Shown here one piece after another: positions 35,176-44,195 of a stretch of 64,000 nucleotides of DNA. Each line of letters begins with the position of its first letter. The first letter of the stretch is position 1. A program made the position numbers and the translations under genes. Location: the NCBI GenBank assembly GCA_937965695.1, contig CALCKW010000012.1, positions 186,001 through 250,000 on the forward strand, written 5' to 3'. Source of the DNA: an uncultured Granulosicoccaceae bacterium (GTDB taxonomy: Bacteria; Pseudomonadota; Gammaproteobacteria; CALCKW01). The notes beneath the pieces are model-generated. The model was not told where the DNA came from and searched no databases. It saw only the letters and a program-made list of their open reading frames with translations.

Positions 35176-35769
35176 TTAGAGCGCGTTTGCGCCGTCTAAC
35201 ATCAAGGTTGTGACAATCTCGGCATAGTGCTCGCGATCAACCGCTCCCCCTTCTTTGAACCACGTGTACGTCCAGTTCAGAATGCCGAACAAAGACATGG
35301 TGACAGGCAGTAGGGCTTCCGATTTATCTTGCAATCGCGGCACCGCCTGACGAATAACATCTGCAAACTGCTGTACCAGCGTTCGCTCGAGCGCCTTCAT
35401 CGTGCCCTGCTTAGCAACAGACATAGAAGCCTGGCAACCTTGCTGTACTCGGTGCTGGTCCGCGTCACTGTGATAACTGTTCAACACCGCTTTAACCATG
35501 GCTAATAGCCTATCCCGAGGGGCCGTAGCATTGGCATTGGCCGCGCTTACAGAGGCGATTAAGAGCTCTAGGTGCCGCATGATAATGTCATCCAACAAAG
35601 CTTCTTTGCTGGAGTAATAGTGATACAACAAAGCTTTTGAGAAACCACATTCCGCCGCCACGGCGGCCATGCTGACACGCTCAAAGCCATGCTCGCCAAA
35701 CAAGCTTGCGGCCGCGCGCAAAATCACATCTTGTTTTTCGCCGTAGTCTTGAGCCCGCGTCCTAGCCAT
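35176..35769 (-). CDS. paaR: TetR-family regulator of the paa genes (PaaR-like)
   Basis: A 197-residue TetR/AcrR protein. The N-terminal helix-turn-helix (about 25-50) reads FERVSMAAVAAECGFSKALLYHYY; the C-terminal part is a ligand and dimer domain. PaaR-type TetR proteins in beta- and gammaproteobacteria and Thermus repress paa genes and respond to phenylacetyl-CoA. Its place between paaK and paaA supports that role. ATG 35769 lies six bases from the paaK stop. The GACC/GGTC dyad in the paaZ promoter is a candidate target. Confidence 0.85.
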   Translation of the reverse strand: MARTRAQDYGEKQDVILRAAASLFGEHGFERVSMAAVAAECGFSKALLYHYYSSKEALLDDIIMRHLELLIASVSAANANATAPRDRLLAMVKAVLNSYHSDADQHRVQQGCQASMSVAKQGTMKALERTLVQQFADVIRQAVPRLQDKSEALLPVTMSLFGILNWTYTWFKEGGAVDREHYAEIVTTLMLDGANAL

Positions 35770-35775
35770 GTGTTA

Positions 35776-37086
35776 TCAATCCTGAGCGCGCTTGTCGATG
35801 ACGCGTTTGGCCTTACCTTCTGAACGCTCAACGCTACCGGGGTCATTCACTTGCACCTGCACCGAAATACCCACCACGTCTTTCATGGCTTTCGCCAGTG
35901 TCTGCGCACAGGCGTCTCGAGAAGATTGATCAACAGCCTCACTGGCCGCTTCCGTGTGAATAGTAAAAGTATCCATACGGTTTTCTCGCTCCAACACAAT
36001 TTGATAATGAGGAGCCAGATCACCGATATCCATCAGCTGCTCTTCGACTTGGGAAGGAAAGACGTTCACGCCTCTCACAATCATCATGTCGTCAGAGCGT
36101 CCTGTGATTTTTTCCATACGGCGCATGCTACGCGCGGTGCCTGCTAACAAGCGTGTCAAATCGCGCGTGCGGTAGCGAATAATGGGCAACGCTTCTTTGG
36201 TGAGCGATGTAAACACAAGCTCACCCATCTCACCTTCAGCGACAGGCTCGCCGGTCTCCGGGTTGATCACTTCAGCCAGAAAATGGTCTTCCCAGATGGT
36301 GGGGCCATCCTTGCTTTCTATACATTCCATGGCAACACCTGGGCCCATCACCTCGGACAGACCGTATATATCCACAGCATGCATATCAAAGGCGTCTTCG
36401 ATTTCTCGGCGCATCGCATTAGTCCAAGGCTCCGCACCAAAAATACCCACCTTCAAACTTGTTTCACGCGGATCTATGCCAGCCGCTCGAAAAGCGTCGA
36501 GTATGGACAACGCATAAGAGGGCGTCACCGTTATGCCATCCGGCTTGAAGTCATTGATCAAGGTGACCTGCCGCGCTGTCATACCCCCCGATACTGGCAC
36601 CACTTGCAGACCGTAGTCTTCAGCACCACCGTGCACACCCAGCCCGCCGGTAAACAAGCCATAACCGTAGGCGTTATGCAGCATCTCCCCTGGACGCAAA
36701 CCGGACGCTCGCAGACAACGGCCAATTAAGTTGTTCCAATTTTGCAAGTCTGTCTTACTGTAACCGACAACCGTGGGTTTGCCCGTTGTACCACTTGAAG
36801 CATGAACCCGTGCTACCTGGTCACGTGGCACCGCCAACATGCCGAAGGGATAATTGTCGCGTAGGTCGGATTTGACAGTGAAAGGAAATTTTGCCAAATC
36901 AGAAAGAGACTTGATATCGTCCGGGTGAACACCTGCTTCATCAAAACTCTTTTTATAAAAAGGGACATTGTTGTAGGCATGCGCGACAGACCACTTGAGA
37001 CGCTCTAACTGCAACGCTTCTATTTCGTCGCGAGACGCTATTTCAATAGGCTCTAGGGTTTCGCGTTTGGGCGCTATGTCTTGCAT
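35776..37086 (-). CDS. paaK: Phenylacetate-CoA ligase
   Basis: Activates phenylacetate with ATP and CoA, the entry step of the pathway. It has 436 residues, an adenylate-forming enzyme of the short PaaK type. The phosphate-binding loop is VHASSGTTGKPTVVGYS near 95; later motifs are IYGLSEVMGPG, YRTRDLTR and GRSDDMMIVRGVNVFPSQVEE. A good AGGAG site precedes the ATG at 37086. It is separated from paaJ by a 71-base gap and runs in the same direction, so it may be part of one long transcript from the paaG side. Confidence 0.97.
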   Translation of the reverse strand: MQDIAPKRETLEPIEIASRDEIEALQLERLKWSVAHAYNNVPFYKKSFDEAGVHPDDIKSLSDLAKFPFTVKSDLRDNYPFGMLAVPRDQVARVHASSGTTGKPTVVGYSKTDLQNWNNLIGRCLRASGLRPGEMLHNAYGYGLFTGGLGVHGGAEDYGLQVVPVSGGMTARQVTLINDFKPDGITVTPSYALSILDAFRAAGIDPRETSLKVGIFGAEPWTNAMRREIEDAFDMHAVDIYGLSEVMGPGVAMECIESKDGPTIWEDHFLAEVINPETGEPVAEGEMGELVFTSLTKEALPIIRYRTRDLTRLLAGTARSMRRMEKITGRSDDMMIVRGVNVFPSQVEEQLMDIGDLAPHYQIVLERENRMDTFTIHTEAASEAVDQSSRDACAQTLAKAMKDVVGISVQVQVNDPGSVERSEGKAKRVIDKRAQD

Positions 37087-37157
37087 ATTTCCATTCTCCT
37101 AATTCGGGCTGCGGACTGCATAAACGGCTCGCCGCCAGTGCTGTGAGGCACCGTTAT

Positions 37158-38363
37158 TTATACTTTAGCAAGCGCAAGGGCGATGCCTTGACCCACACCG
37201 ATACACATGGTGCAGAGTGCTCGCTCAGTACCTGTCTCTTGCATCTCGATACTGGCAGTCAGCGCCAATCGCACCCCCGACATGCCCAACGGATGACCTA
37301 ACGCGATAGCGCCACCATTTCGGTTGACGGCGGCTGCATCGTCGGCCAAGCCCAACTCCCGCAGACAAGCCAAGCCCTGCGCAGCAAACGCTTCGTTGAG
37401 TTCAATCACACCGAAGTCTTCAATATTGACATTTAATCGGGTCATTAATTTTTGTGTTGCCGGTACCGGGCCAATTCCCATAATGCGAGGTTCTACACCG
37501 GCAACCGCACTGCCAAGTACACGAGCGCGAGGGGTTAAACCGTAGCGCTTCACGGCTTCTTCACTGGCCACGATCAACGCACCCGCACCATCATTAACAC
37601 CAGAGGCATTACCCGCCGTTATGCTGCCACCCTCTCGAAAAGGTGTGCCCAAGCTGGCCAACTTTTCAAGAGATGTCGCGCGTAGATGCTCGTCGTCTTT
37701 GACAATCACTGGATCGCCTTTGCGCTGCGCGATGCTGAACGGCGCGATCTCCTTGGCTAACCGGCCACTGACCTGCGCCGCGGCTGCTTTTTCTTGACTG
37801 CGAAAAGCGAAGAGATCTTGGTCTTCTCTGCTGATCGAAAATTGCTCCGCAACGTTTTCAGCCGTCTCGGGCATGGAGTCAATACCGTATTGCTTCTGCA
37901 TTAACTTGTTGACGAAACGCCAGCCGATCGTGGTGTCATATACCGCATTGCTGCGAGAAAAAGCTGACGTGGCTTTTGGCATGACGAAGGGTGCACGGGA
38001 CATACTCTCCACACCACCGGCAATCATCAACTCGCATTCACCTGCAGCAATAGCACGCGTGGCCATGCCCAGCGCGTCGAGCCCCGACCCACAAAGCCGG
38101 TTGACCGTGGTACCAGGAACCGCTGTTGGCAATCCGGCCAACAACAGACCCATCCGCGCAACATTGCGGTTGTCTTCACCCGCTTGATTGGCGCAGCCAA
38201 CAATCACATCGTCGATGGCTGCTTGATCAAGGTTGGGCGCCATCAACATCAATTCACGCAGAACATGCGCCAGCATGTCGTCAGGGCGTACGGTCGCAAG
38301 AGCCCCACCAAACCGGCCTATGGGTGTTCGAATACCTTCACAGAGGAAAACGTCGCGGCTCAT
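37158..38363 (-). CDS. paaJ: Beta-ketoadipyl-CoA thiolase (PaaJ/PcaF type)
   Basis: Thiolase that cleaves 3-oxoadipyl-CoA and 3-oxo-5,6-dehydrosuberyl-CoA at the end of the pathway. It has 401 residues. The acyl-accepting Cys is in VNRLCGSGLDALGM near 90, the catalytic His in GGAIALGHPLGMSG near 355, and the second Cys in TMCIGVGQG near 387. The start of the gene overlaps the end of paaI (ATGA). PcaF of the beta-ketoadipate route is nearly the same enzyme; the location names it PaaJ. Confidence 0.94.
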   Translation of the reverse strand: MSRDVFLCEGIRTPIGRFGGALATVRPDDMLAHVLRELMLMAPNLDQAAIDDVIVGCANQAGEDNRNVARMGLLLAGLPTAVPGTTVNRLCGSGLDALGMATRAIAAGECELMIAGGVESMSRAPFVMPKATSAFSRSNAVYDTTIGWRFVNKLMQKQYGIDSMPETAENVAEQFSISREDQDLFAFRSQEKAAAAQVSGRLAKEIAPFSIAQRKGDPVIVKDDEHLRATSLEKLASLGTPFREGGSITAGNASGVNDGAGALIVASEEAVKRYGLTPRARVLGSAVAGVEPRIMGIGPVPATQKLMTRLNVNIEDFGVIELNEAFAAQGLACLRELGLADDAAAVNRNGGAIALGHPLGMSGVRLALTASIEMQETGTERALCTMCIGVGQGIALALAKV

Positions 38364-38818
38364 TGTGACTCCTGTTCGCTGGGGATATGTTGACCTTTAA
38401 CGGTTCGAGAATTTCCACGAAACTCCGCAACGACGCTGCCGTCTTCGCGCGTCAACGTGACATCGTAAATTCCCGAGCGCGTGGCGCGCTGTCGCTCAAC
38501 GGCTGTTGCGGTCAGAAGCTCTCCTGCTTTTACCGCTGATAAAAAATTGATGCTGCAATGTGCTGCAACAGTGAACTGGTTGTAGCCGTTACAGGCAAAG
38601 GCAAAAGCGCTGTCCGCCAGCGTAAACATTAAGCCGCCGTGGCAAATGCCTTGGCCATTCGTCATGTCTTCGCGCACCCGCATACTGAGCACAGCACGGC
38701 CTGCTGAGACAGCCTGAATTTCCATGCCCAGCGCTTTAGAGGCTTTATCACTAGCCCACATGCTGTCTGCGCAAGCACGCGCAAGCTCGTCAGGGTTCAT
38801 GTTCTCGGCACGACTCAC
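38360..38818 (-). CDS. paaI: Hydroxyphenylacetyl-CoA thioesterase PaaI
   Basis: A 152-residue hotdog-fold thioesterase. Typical PaaI features are GQGICHGGLMFTLADSAFAFACN, with the Asp and Gly-rich helix of the active site, and HCSINFLSAVKAGE. It hydrolyses hydroxylated phenylacetyl-CoA side products and so protects the CoA pool. It overlaps paaG by four bases and paaJ by four bases, so all three are translationally coupled. ATG at 38818; another in-frame Met lies at residue 7. Confidence 0.94.
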   Translation of the reverse strand: MSRAENMNPDELARACADSMWASDKASKALGMEIQAVSAGRAVLSMRVREDMTNGQGICHGGLMFTLADSAFAFACNGYNQFTVAAHCSINFLSAVKAGELLTATAVERQRATRSGIYDVTLTREDGSVVAEFRGNSRTVKGQHIPSEQESQ

Positions 38819-39615
38819 TGATCAGTGTCTCGTTCAGCAAAATTAGGCGCGCGTTTTTCTAGGAAAGACAGCACGCCCTCTGCGTAGTCAGCACTAGCGC
38901 CGGCGCGAGCCTGCAGGTCTCGCTCTAGATCGAGCTGCGCGTTCATGTCCTGCGTCTCAGCCGCTTGCATGGCTTCTTTTATCATCGCCATGCCGCCCGC
39001 GGAGCCATTGGCCATCTGCTCAGCCAACTTTATCGCTTCGTCCATCAACTCTGCGTCTTCAACTGAGCGCCAAATCAAACCCCAATCGGCGGCTTTCTCT
39101 GCGCTTAGCGGCTCTGCTGTCAACGCAAGCGCTTTAGCCCGCGCTGGCCCCAGTAAGTGAGTTAGGCTCCAACTGCCACCAGCATCAGGGATAAGACCAA
39201 TCTTGGCAAAGGACTGTATGAATTTTGCTGATTTAGCTGCAATCACCACGTCACAAGCAAGCGCAACATTAGCCCCAGCACCTGCCGCCACGCCATTCAC
39301 CGCGCAAACAACCGGCAGCGGCAAAGCACGTATCTGGCGAATGAGTGGGTTGTAGAACTTGCCGAGCGTCTCACCCAAATCCGGCGGAGCCCCACCCGCA
39401 CGAGGATCACGACCACCCAGATCTTGGCCAGCGCAGAAACCCCTGCCCGCCCCGGTCATGACGACAGCACGCACCGTCTTATTGTCGACCGCCACCGTCA
39501 ATGCATCGCGCAACGCTAGGTGCATCTCCTCAGTAAAGGCGTTGAGCCTGTCGGGGCGATTTAGCGTGACAAGCAACACAGCGCCGCGCTGCTCTACTAG
39601 GACTGGCTCAACCAT
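38815..39615 (-). CDS. paaG: Ring 1,2-epoxyphenylacetyl-CoA isomerase PaaG
   Basis: Isomerises the ring epoxide to oxepin-CoA. It has 266 residues of the crotonase family, with GAGRGFCAGQDLGGRDPRAGG in the oxyanion region near 58-75 and IGLIPDAGGSWSLTHLLGPARAKALALTAEPL later, including the Asp used by PaaG. GQDL and DAGG distinguish it from PaaF-like hydratases. First gene of the minus-strand run, divergent from paaZ. PaaB-like second crotonase (paaF) is not found nearby. Confidence 0.94.
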   Translation of the reverse strand: MVEPVLVEQRGAVLLVTLNRPDRLNAFTEEMHLALRDALTVAVDNKTVRAVVMTGAGRGFCAGQDLGGRDPRAGGAPPDLGETLGKFYNPLIRQIRALPLPVVCAVNGVAAGAGANVALACDVVIAAKSAKFIQSFAKIGLIPDAGGSWSLTHLLGPARAKALALTAEPLSAEKAADWGLIWRSVEDAELMDEAIKLAEQMANGSAGGMAMIKEAMQAAETQDMNAQLDLERDLQARAGASADYAEGVLSFLEKRAPNFAERDTDQ

Positions 39616-39759
39616 AATGCTCTCGACACACTCTTATGAAGGTAACAATAGACTAGCATAGGTGTATTAATCGTCCAAGCAGTCAGTTAATTAAATATTT
39701 TCTAAAGGTGAGCCGTAAATATATCAGTTATAGCTGGATATCTTGAATCAGGCCTGCGT

Positions 39760-39788
39760 TTGATATAACTGACCAGCCGGTCTATGAT
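39760..39788 (+). promoter_or_regulatory. Predicted sigma70 promoter of paaZ with operator dyad in the spacer
   Basis: TTGATA (39760-39765) and TATGAT (39783-39788) are separated by exactly 17 bases, an excellent sigma70-type match, 36 bases upstream of the paaZ ATG. The spacer contains GACCAGCCGGTC (39771-39782), whose GACC/GGTC arms form a dyad. Such a placement fits a repressor site; PaaR is the obvious candidate, by inference only. Confidence 0.75.
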
Positions 39789-39823
39789 TCAGAGCATAAG
39801 ACACCACCTTTCAGGTAATAATC

Positions 39824-41875
39824 ATGGCTACAACGCAGACCTTCAGCACCCTCAGCAGCTTTCTCGACGGGAACTGGCAGACACCTAGCGAACCCATGAG
39901 AGCTGTTTACGGTGCTGTAACAGGCGAACAACTTGCGCAAGTAGCCGACAAGCCGACAGACGCTCTCGCCGCTGTGGTGCATGGCCGCACGGTCGGGAGC
40001 CCCGCCCTGAGAGCGCTGACTTTTCATCAACGCGCGATGATACTGAAACAATTAGCGCAAGTCCTGAATGAACGCAGGGACGAGCTCTACCCCCTGTCTC
40101 GCCAAACGGGCGCCACGGACAAAGACGCACTAATAGACATCGACGGCGGCATCTCCACATTGTTTGTCTTTTCTTCCAAAGGGCGGCGCGAGCTACCCAA
40201 TAGCACGGTTTACCTCGACGGCGCAGCAGAGCCACTAGCACGCGACGGCAGCTTTTTAGGCCAACATATCTACACCTCAAGGCCAGGTGTCGCCGTGCAT
40301 ATCAATGCATTCAATTTCCCGGTCTGGGGCATGCTGGAAAAATTTGCACCCGCCTTTGTTGCCGGAGTGCCAAGTATCGTCAAACCAGCCACCGACACCA
40401 GCTATCTCACCCACCGCTGTGTAGAGCTCATGCTTGAGAGCGGTCTTTTGCCAGCAGGCAGCTTGCAACTGATTTGTGGTGGTGTCGGTGATCTTCTGGA
40501 TCACCTCGACTGCCAAGACTTTGTCTCCTTTACCGGCTCCGCCTCTACTGCTTCCACCATTCGCTCGCATCAGGGCCTACGCGACAATGCTGTGCGTGTC
40601 GTTGCCGAGACAGATTCTCTAAATGCCAGTGTACTAGGCCCAGATGCCACCCCCGACTCCGCCGAGTTTGAATTATTCATCAAGGAAGTCGTCCGAGAGA
40701 TGACCACAAAGGCCGGACAAAAATGCACAGCGATACGGCGCGCACTCGTGCCAGAAGCTTTGCAGCAGGAAGTTATCAAAGCACTGCAAGAACGGCTCGC
40801 CGAAGTCGTGGTGGGCAACCCGACAGACGCCAGTGTGCGCATGGGGCCATTGGCCAGCCAGCGACAGCGCAAAGATGTCCTGAACGCGGTAGACGCATTA
40901 TGCGAATCTGAATGCGTGAAAGTATTTGGCGATCAATCAACGCTAACTGTTGTCGGTGCCGATAAAGAAAGCGGAGCATTTGTATCCCCCATGCTGCTGC
41001 ACTGCGCTGACCCTAATACCGCCACGCGCGCTCATACGGTTGAGCCTTTTGGCCCCGTCTGCACTGTTATGCCTTACAAAAACGCTGCTCACGCTGCTGA
41101 ACTGATGAACCGCGGTTCCGGTAGTCTAGTCGCCTCGGTATTCACCCACGATCCTAGCGTCGCCATAGAGTTTGCTAGCCGAGCCGGTGCCTTTCACGGG
41201 CGACTGTTATTTGCTGATCGTGATAGCGCCGCGAGCAGCACAGGCCACGGCTCACCCTTGCCACATCTTGTACACGGCGGGCCTGGCCGAGCCGGTGGCG
41301 GCGAAGAGATGGGCGGTATACGCGGTGTTTTACACTACATGCAGCGCACCGCACTGCAAGGCAGCCCCCGACTGTTAGGCGCCATTGGTGGCCGTTGGAT
41401 CAAAGGCGCACCGGAACAGGCAGAGTTACCCCACCCCTTCAGACTCAGCTTCAACGAGCTCGAGCTTGGCAAGACCATCCATACCGCTGAGCGCACCATC
41501 ACACTGGAAGACATCGAGCACTTCGCCAACTTCACCGGCGACACCTTCTACGCCCACATGGACGAAGAAGCCGCCGCCGCCAATCCCTTTTTTCCCGGAC
41601 GGGTCGCGCACGGCTATCTGCTGCTCAGTTTTGCGGCGGGGCTATTTGTCGATCCGGCACCGGGGCCAGTGCTGGCAAATTATGGCCTGGACAACCTCCG
41701 CTTTATTAAACCCGTACCACCGGGCGATCGCATAAAGGTTCGCTTGACCGCCATGGAAAAAAATCTTCGTTCAGAAGAATACGGCGAGGTGCGTTGGAAC
41801 GTAGAAATCAGCAACCAAGACGACGAGGCCGTTGCGCTGTACGAGTTGTTGACGATGAACGCTGTAACTGCCTAG
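39824..41875 (+). CDS. paaZ: Bifunctional oxepin-CoA hydrolase / aldehyde dehydrogenase PaaZ
   Basis: Opens the oxepin-CoA ring and oxidises the resulting semialdehyde. It has 683 residues, standard for PaaZ. The N-terminal aldehyde dehydrogenase domain (about 1-520) has HINAFNFPVWGMLEKFAPAF and nucleophile Cys in TTKAGQKCTAIRRA near 305. The C-terminal MaoC-like hydratase domain (about 545-683) carries ANFTGDTFYAHMDEE and FPGRVAHGYLLLS, with the Asp and His of the hydratase site. Divergent from paaG; its predicted promoter is at 39760-39788. A terminator follows at 41943-41969. Confidence 0.97.
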   Translation: MATTQTFSTLSSFLDGNWQTPSEPMRAVYGAVTGEQLAQVADKPTDALAAVVHGRTVGSPALRALTFHQRAMILKQLAQVLNERRDELYPLSRQTGATDKDALIDIDGGISTLFVFSSKGRRELPNSTVYLDGAAEPLARDGSFLGQHIYTSRPGVAVHINAFNFPVWGMLEKFAPAFVAGVPSIVKPATDTSYLTHRCVELMLESGLLPAGSLQLICGGVGDLLDHLDCQDFVSFTGSASTASTIRSHQGLRDNAVRVVAETDSLNASVLGPDATPDSAEFELFIKEVVREMTTKAGQKCTAIRRALVPEALQQEVIKALQERLAEVVVGNPTDASVRMGPLASQRQRKDVLNAVDALCESECVKVFGDQSTLTVVGADKESGAFVSPMLLHCADPNTATRAHTVEPFGPVCTVMPYKNAAHAAELMNRGSGSLVASVFTHDPSVAIEFASRAGAFHGRLLFADRDSAASSTGHGSPLPHLVHGGPGRAGGGEEMGGIRGVLHYMQRTALQGSPRLLGAIGGRWIKGAPEQAELPHPFRLSFNELELGKTIHTAERTITLEDIEHFANFTGDTFYAHMDEEAAAANPFFPGRVAHGYLLLSFAAGLFVDPAPGPVLANYGLDNLRFIKPVPPGDRIKVRLTAMEKNLRSEEYGEVRWNVEISNQDDEAVALYELLTMNAVTA

Positions 41876-41942
41876 ATATCTTCGTCGCATGGACAGTGTA
41901 ACAATAAAACTATGCAGGACTTAACCAATCCTTCATATCCAT

Positions 41943-41969
41943 AAAAGCCAAACAAATAGTCTGGCTTTT
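41943..41969. terminator. Bidirectional terminator between paaZ and the flavoenzyme gene
   Basis: AAAAGCCA (41943-41950) pairs perfectly with TGGCTTTT (41962-41969) around an 11-base loop. A/T runs flank both arms, so it can stop both the plus-strand paaZ transcript and the minus-strand flavoenzyme transcript. Confidence 0.75.
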
Positions 41970-41989
41970 CATTGCTAATTCTCTCCGCC

Positions 41990-44059
41990 TCAAGCTCGCA
42001 CTCGTGCAAAATCTTCTCGCCGTGGCTCGGGCACCTGCTCTAAACCTGCTGAACGCGCGTAAGTGTGCCCGGCGCTAGTCGCATTGGCAATGAGACCGGG
42101 TGCGTAGCAATCACCAATTCGAGTGACTGATTCGATACCTGCATCAGCCCATTGATGCTCAACAGTTAACAGCTCATGCCACAATTCATCTACCGGTTGA
42201 CGAGACGTTACCAGCACCAAACTGCCACAAGAGATCTCTTGCGTATTTCCACTGTAGACACATTCGACTGAGAGGGTGTCCGCGGACATTCCTTGAAGAC
42301 GATGCAGCGGTAAAATTCGCACCTGTTTTTCGATCAACCGCCGCTGGATACGGTCTTGCTCCAAGGTATTATCAGTCCAAGGCGCAACAACGGCGGTAGG
42401 GGTAACAAATACAACCTCGCGGCCAGCGTCAACTAATTGCTCTGCCAATACACTCGCCATGTAAAAGCGATCATCGTCAAAAATCACCACTGGGCCTTGC
42501 TGGCTGATGACTGCAGCGCCATCTCGCATCAAGTCGTCAGGGCTATACACCCTTGCAGCATCAATGAAATCCAGTGGCAATCGGTGCGCACGGCCGACGC
42601 CATCGCGTCGCCAAGTCGATCCAGTCGCAACCGCAACATGCGCCATGCCATATTCCAATACATCGCTGGCGGCAAGTCGACTGGAGAGATAGATCTGCGC
42701 ATTGGTAGCTTTTTTTAGCTGACCTATTCGCCAGTCGCGAACACGAGCCCAACTCGCCAAACCGGGCAGTGTCGATTCAAGACTGACTCGACCACCCCAT
42801 TGCTCACTTGCCTCCGCAAGCGTGACCTCAGCACCGCGTTGGCTGAGCGCACACGCAGCTTCCAACCCCGCTGGGCCTCCGCCGACAATCAGATGCGACG
42901 GCGAATTTTCTAAAACAGGTATTCGCTCAGGGTGCCATTCCCTGCGCCATTCCTCTCCTACAGTGGGGTTTTGGGTGCAGCGCATTGGTACGTTGGCGTT
43001 GTCTCCGGTGATGCATATATTACAACCTATGCACTCTCGAATAGAATTGATTTCACCGACTTGTATTTTATAAGGCAAAAAGGGATCGGCAATCGAAGGG
43101 CGAGCAGCACCGATTAAATCTAAGTGCCCCTTGTTGATCAATGCCACCATGGCGTCAGGAGAGGTATACCGTCCCACCCCCACTACAGGTTTAGTCGTGA
43201 CTGATTTGACAAACCGGGTGTAGTGTTCTTGATAGCCCTCAGCCGAGAAACGTGAACTCTGACTGTCGTTAGACCAGTCCGACAAATTAACGTCCCAGAG
43301 ATCTGGCAGCTCTGCCAGTGCTTCGATGATGTCTCTGCCTTCAGCGTCGTGCTGAATACCTTGCGTGCCCATCAGCTCGTCTACAGCTAGCCGCACTGCC
43401 ACGGCACAACTATCGCCGACGGCCTCTTTGGTGTCCTCGATAACTTCCCGAAATAATCTCAACCGGTTTTCGAAACTTCCCCCGTATTCATCGCTGCGGT
43501 GATTGTGCCTTGCCAAAAGAAAGTGCTGCAGCAGTGTCATGTCGTGGCCTGCGTAGGCGTAGACGATATCGAAGCCGGCTTCTTTAGCACGCACTGCAGC
43601 CTGCACATGCCACCGCCTGAAATCCCTGATGTCGCTCTTGCTCATGCCACGCGCTTGTACCGGGTCGTCGCTGTCGACCAGCGCTGAGGAAGGTGCAATC
43701 GGGTTGATGCGGCTATAGCGATTCGCGGTATGGAGACCGTTGTGCACCAGCTGAATGGCGGCGAGACTCCCGTGCTCATGCACGGCATCGGTCATCATGC
43801 GCAGAGCGGGTATATCTCGATCGTCCCAAATGCGCGACTCATTGGCAGGCGTTAAATCCGAGCTTGCGTGAATCTCTGCTTCTTGGGTGCTCACTACCCC
43901 CCAGCCGCCCTCTGCTTTAACCCCGCGTATTCGAGCCTCGGCGTTAGGGTATCGATACCCCATGCCCGTGCAGTGCGGCACCTGATAAAAGCGATTGCGG
44001 GTCTCCACAGGGCCGATTTTTAGCGGCTCAAACAGCACATCGTAACGAGGGTCACGCAT
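41990..44059 (-). CDS. Trimethylamine-dehydrogenase-family flavoenzyme (FMN, 4Fe-4S, nucleotide-binding)
   Basis: About 689 residues from the ATG at 44059. The N-terminal old-yellow-enzyme barrel is followed by the 4Fe-4S motif CIGCNICITGDNANVPMRC near 335-353, then a two-domain nucleotide-binding half with IVGGGPAGLEAACAL near 382. It is TMADH-like along its length, including Cys30 in VPHCTGMG, the residue that links FMN covalently in TMADH. The aromatic bowl that binds trimethylamine is only partly kept: position 60 is Glu, not Tyr, and the Trp after CISR is absent. Another amine or N-methyl amino acid is the likely substrate. It could equally belong to the dienoyl-CoA reductase branch. Confidence 0.85.
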   Translation of the reverse strand: MRDPRYDVLFEPLKIGPVETRNRFYQVPHCTGMGYRYPNAEARIRGVKAEGGWGVVSTQEAEIHASSDLTPANESRIWDDRDIPALRMMTDAVHEHGSLAAIQLVHNGLHTANRYSRINPIAPSSALVDSDDPVQARGMSKSDIRDFRRWHVQAAVRAKEAGFDIVYAYAGHDMTLLQHFLLARHNHRSDEYGGSFENRLRLFREVIEDTKEAVGDSCAVAVRLAVDELMGTQGIQHDAEGRDIIEALAELPDLWDVNLSDWSNDSQSSRFSAEGYQEHYTRFVKSVTTKPVVGVGRYTSPDAMVALINKGHLDLIGAARPSIADPFLPYKIQVGEINSIRECIGCNICITGDNANVPMRCTQNPTVGEEWRREWHPERIPVLENSPSHLIVGGGPAGLEAACALSQRGAEVTLAEASEQWGGRVSLESTLPGLASWARVRDWRIGQLKKATNAQIYLSSRLAASDVLEYGMAHVAVATGSTWRRDGVGRAHRLPLDFIDAARVYSPDDLMRDGAAVISQQGPVVIFDDDRFYMASVLAEQLVDAGREVVFVTPTAVVAPWTDNTLEQDRIQRRLIEKQVRILPLHRLQGMSADTLSVECVYSGNTQEISCGSLVLVTSRQPVDELWHELLTVEHQWADAGIESVTRIGDCYAPGLIANATSAGHTYARSAGLEQVPEPRREDFARVRA

Positions 44060-44195
44060 AAATAGTTCTCGACAATAAACCAAGTATCAGGCTGTTTATT
44101 TCAGCAGCAGCACCGGAGCGACCGCACACAAAAGAGCAGCGGTGGGAATGCATTTGCTCTGCTTGTAATATTGGGCCACGTGTAAAAACGTTGCG

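Noticed and set aside
41990..44059. Naming the flavoenzyme trimethylamine dehydrogenase
   Set aside because: The residues that bind trimethylamine are largely replaced, so only the family is claimed.
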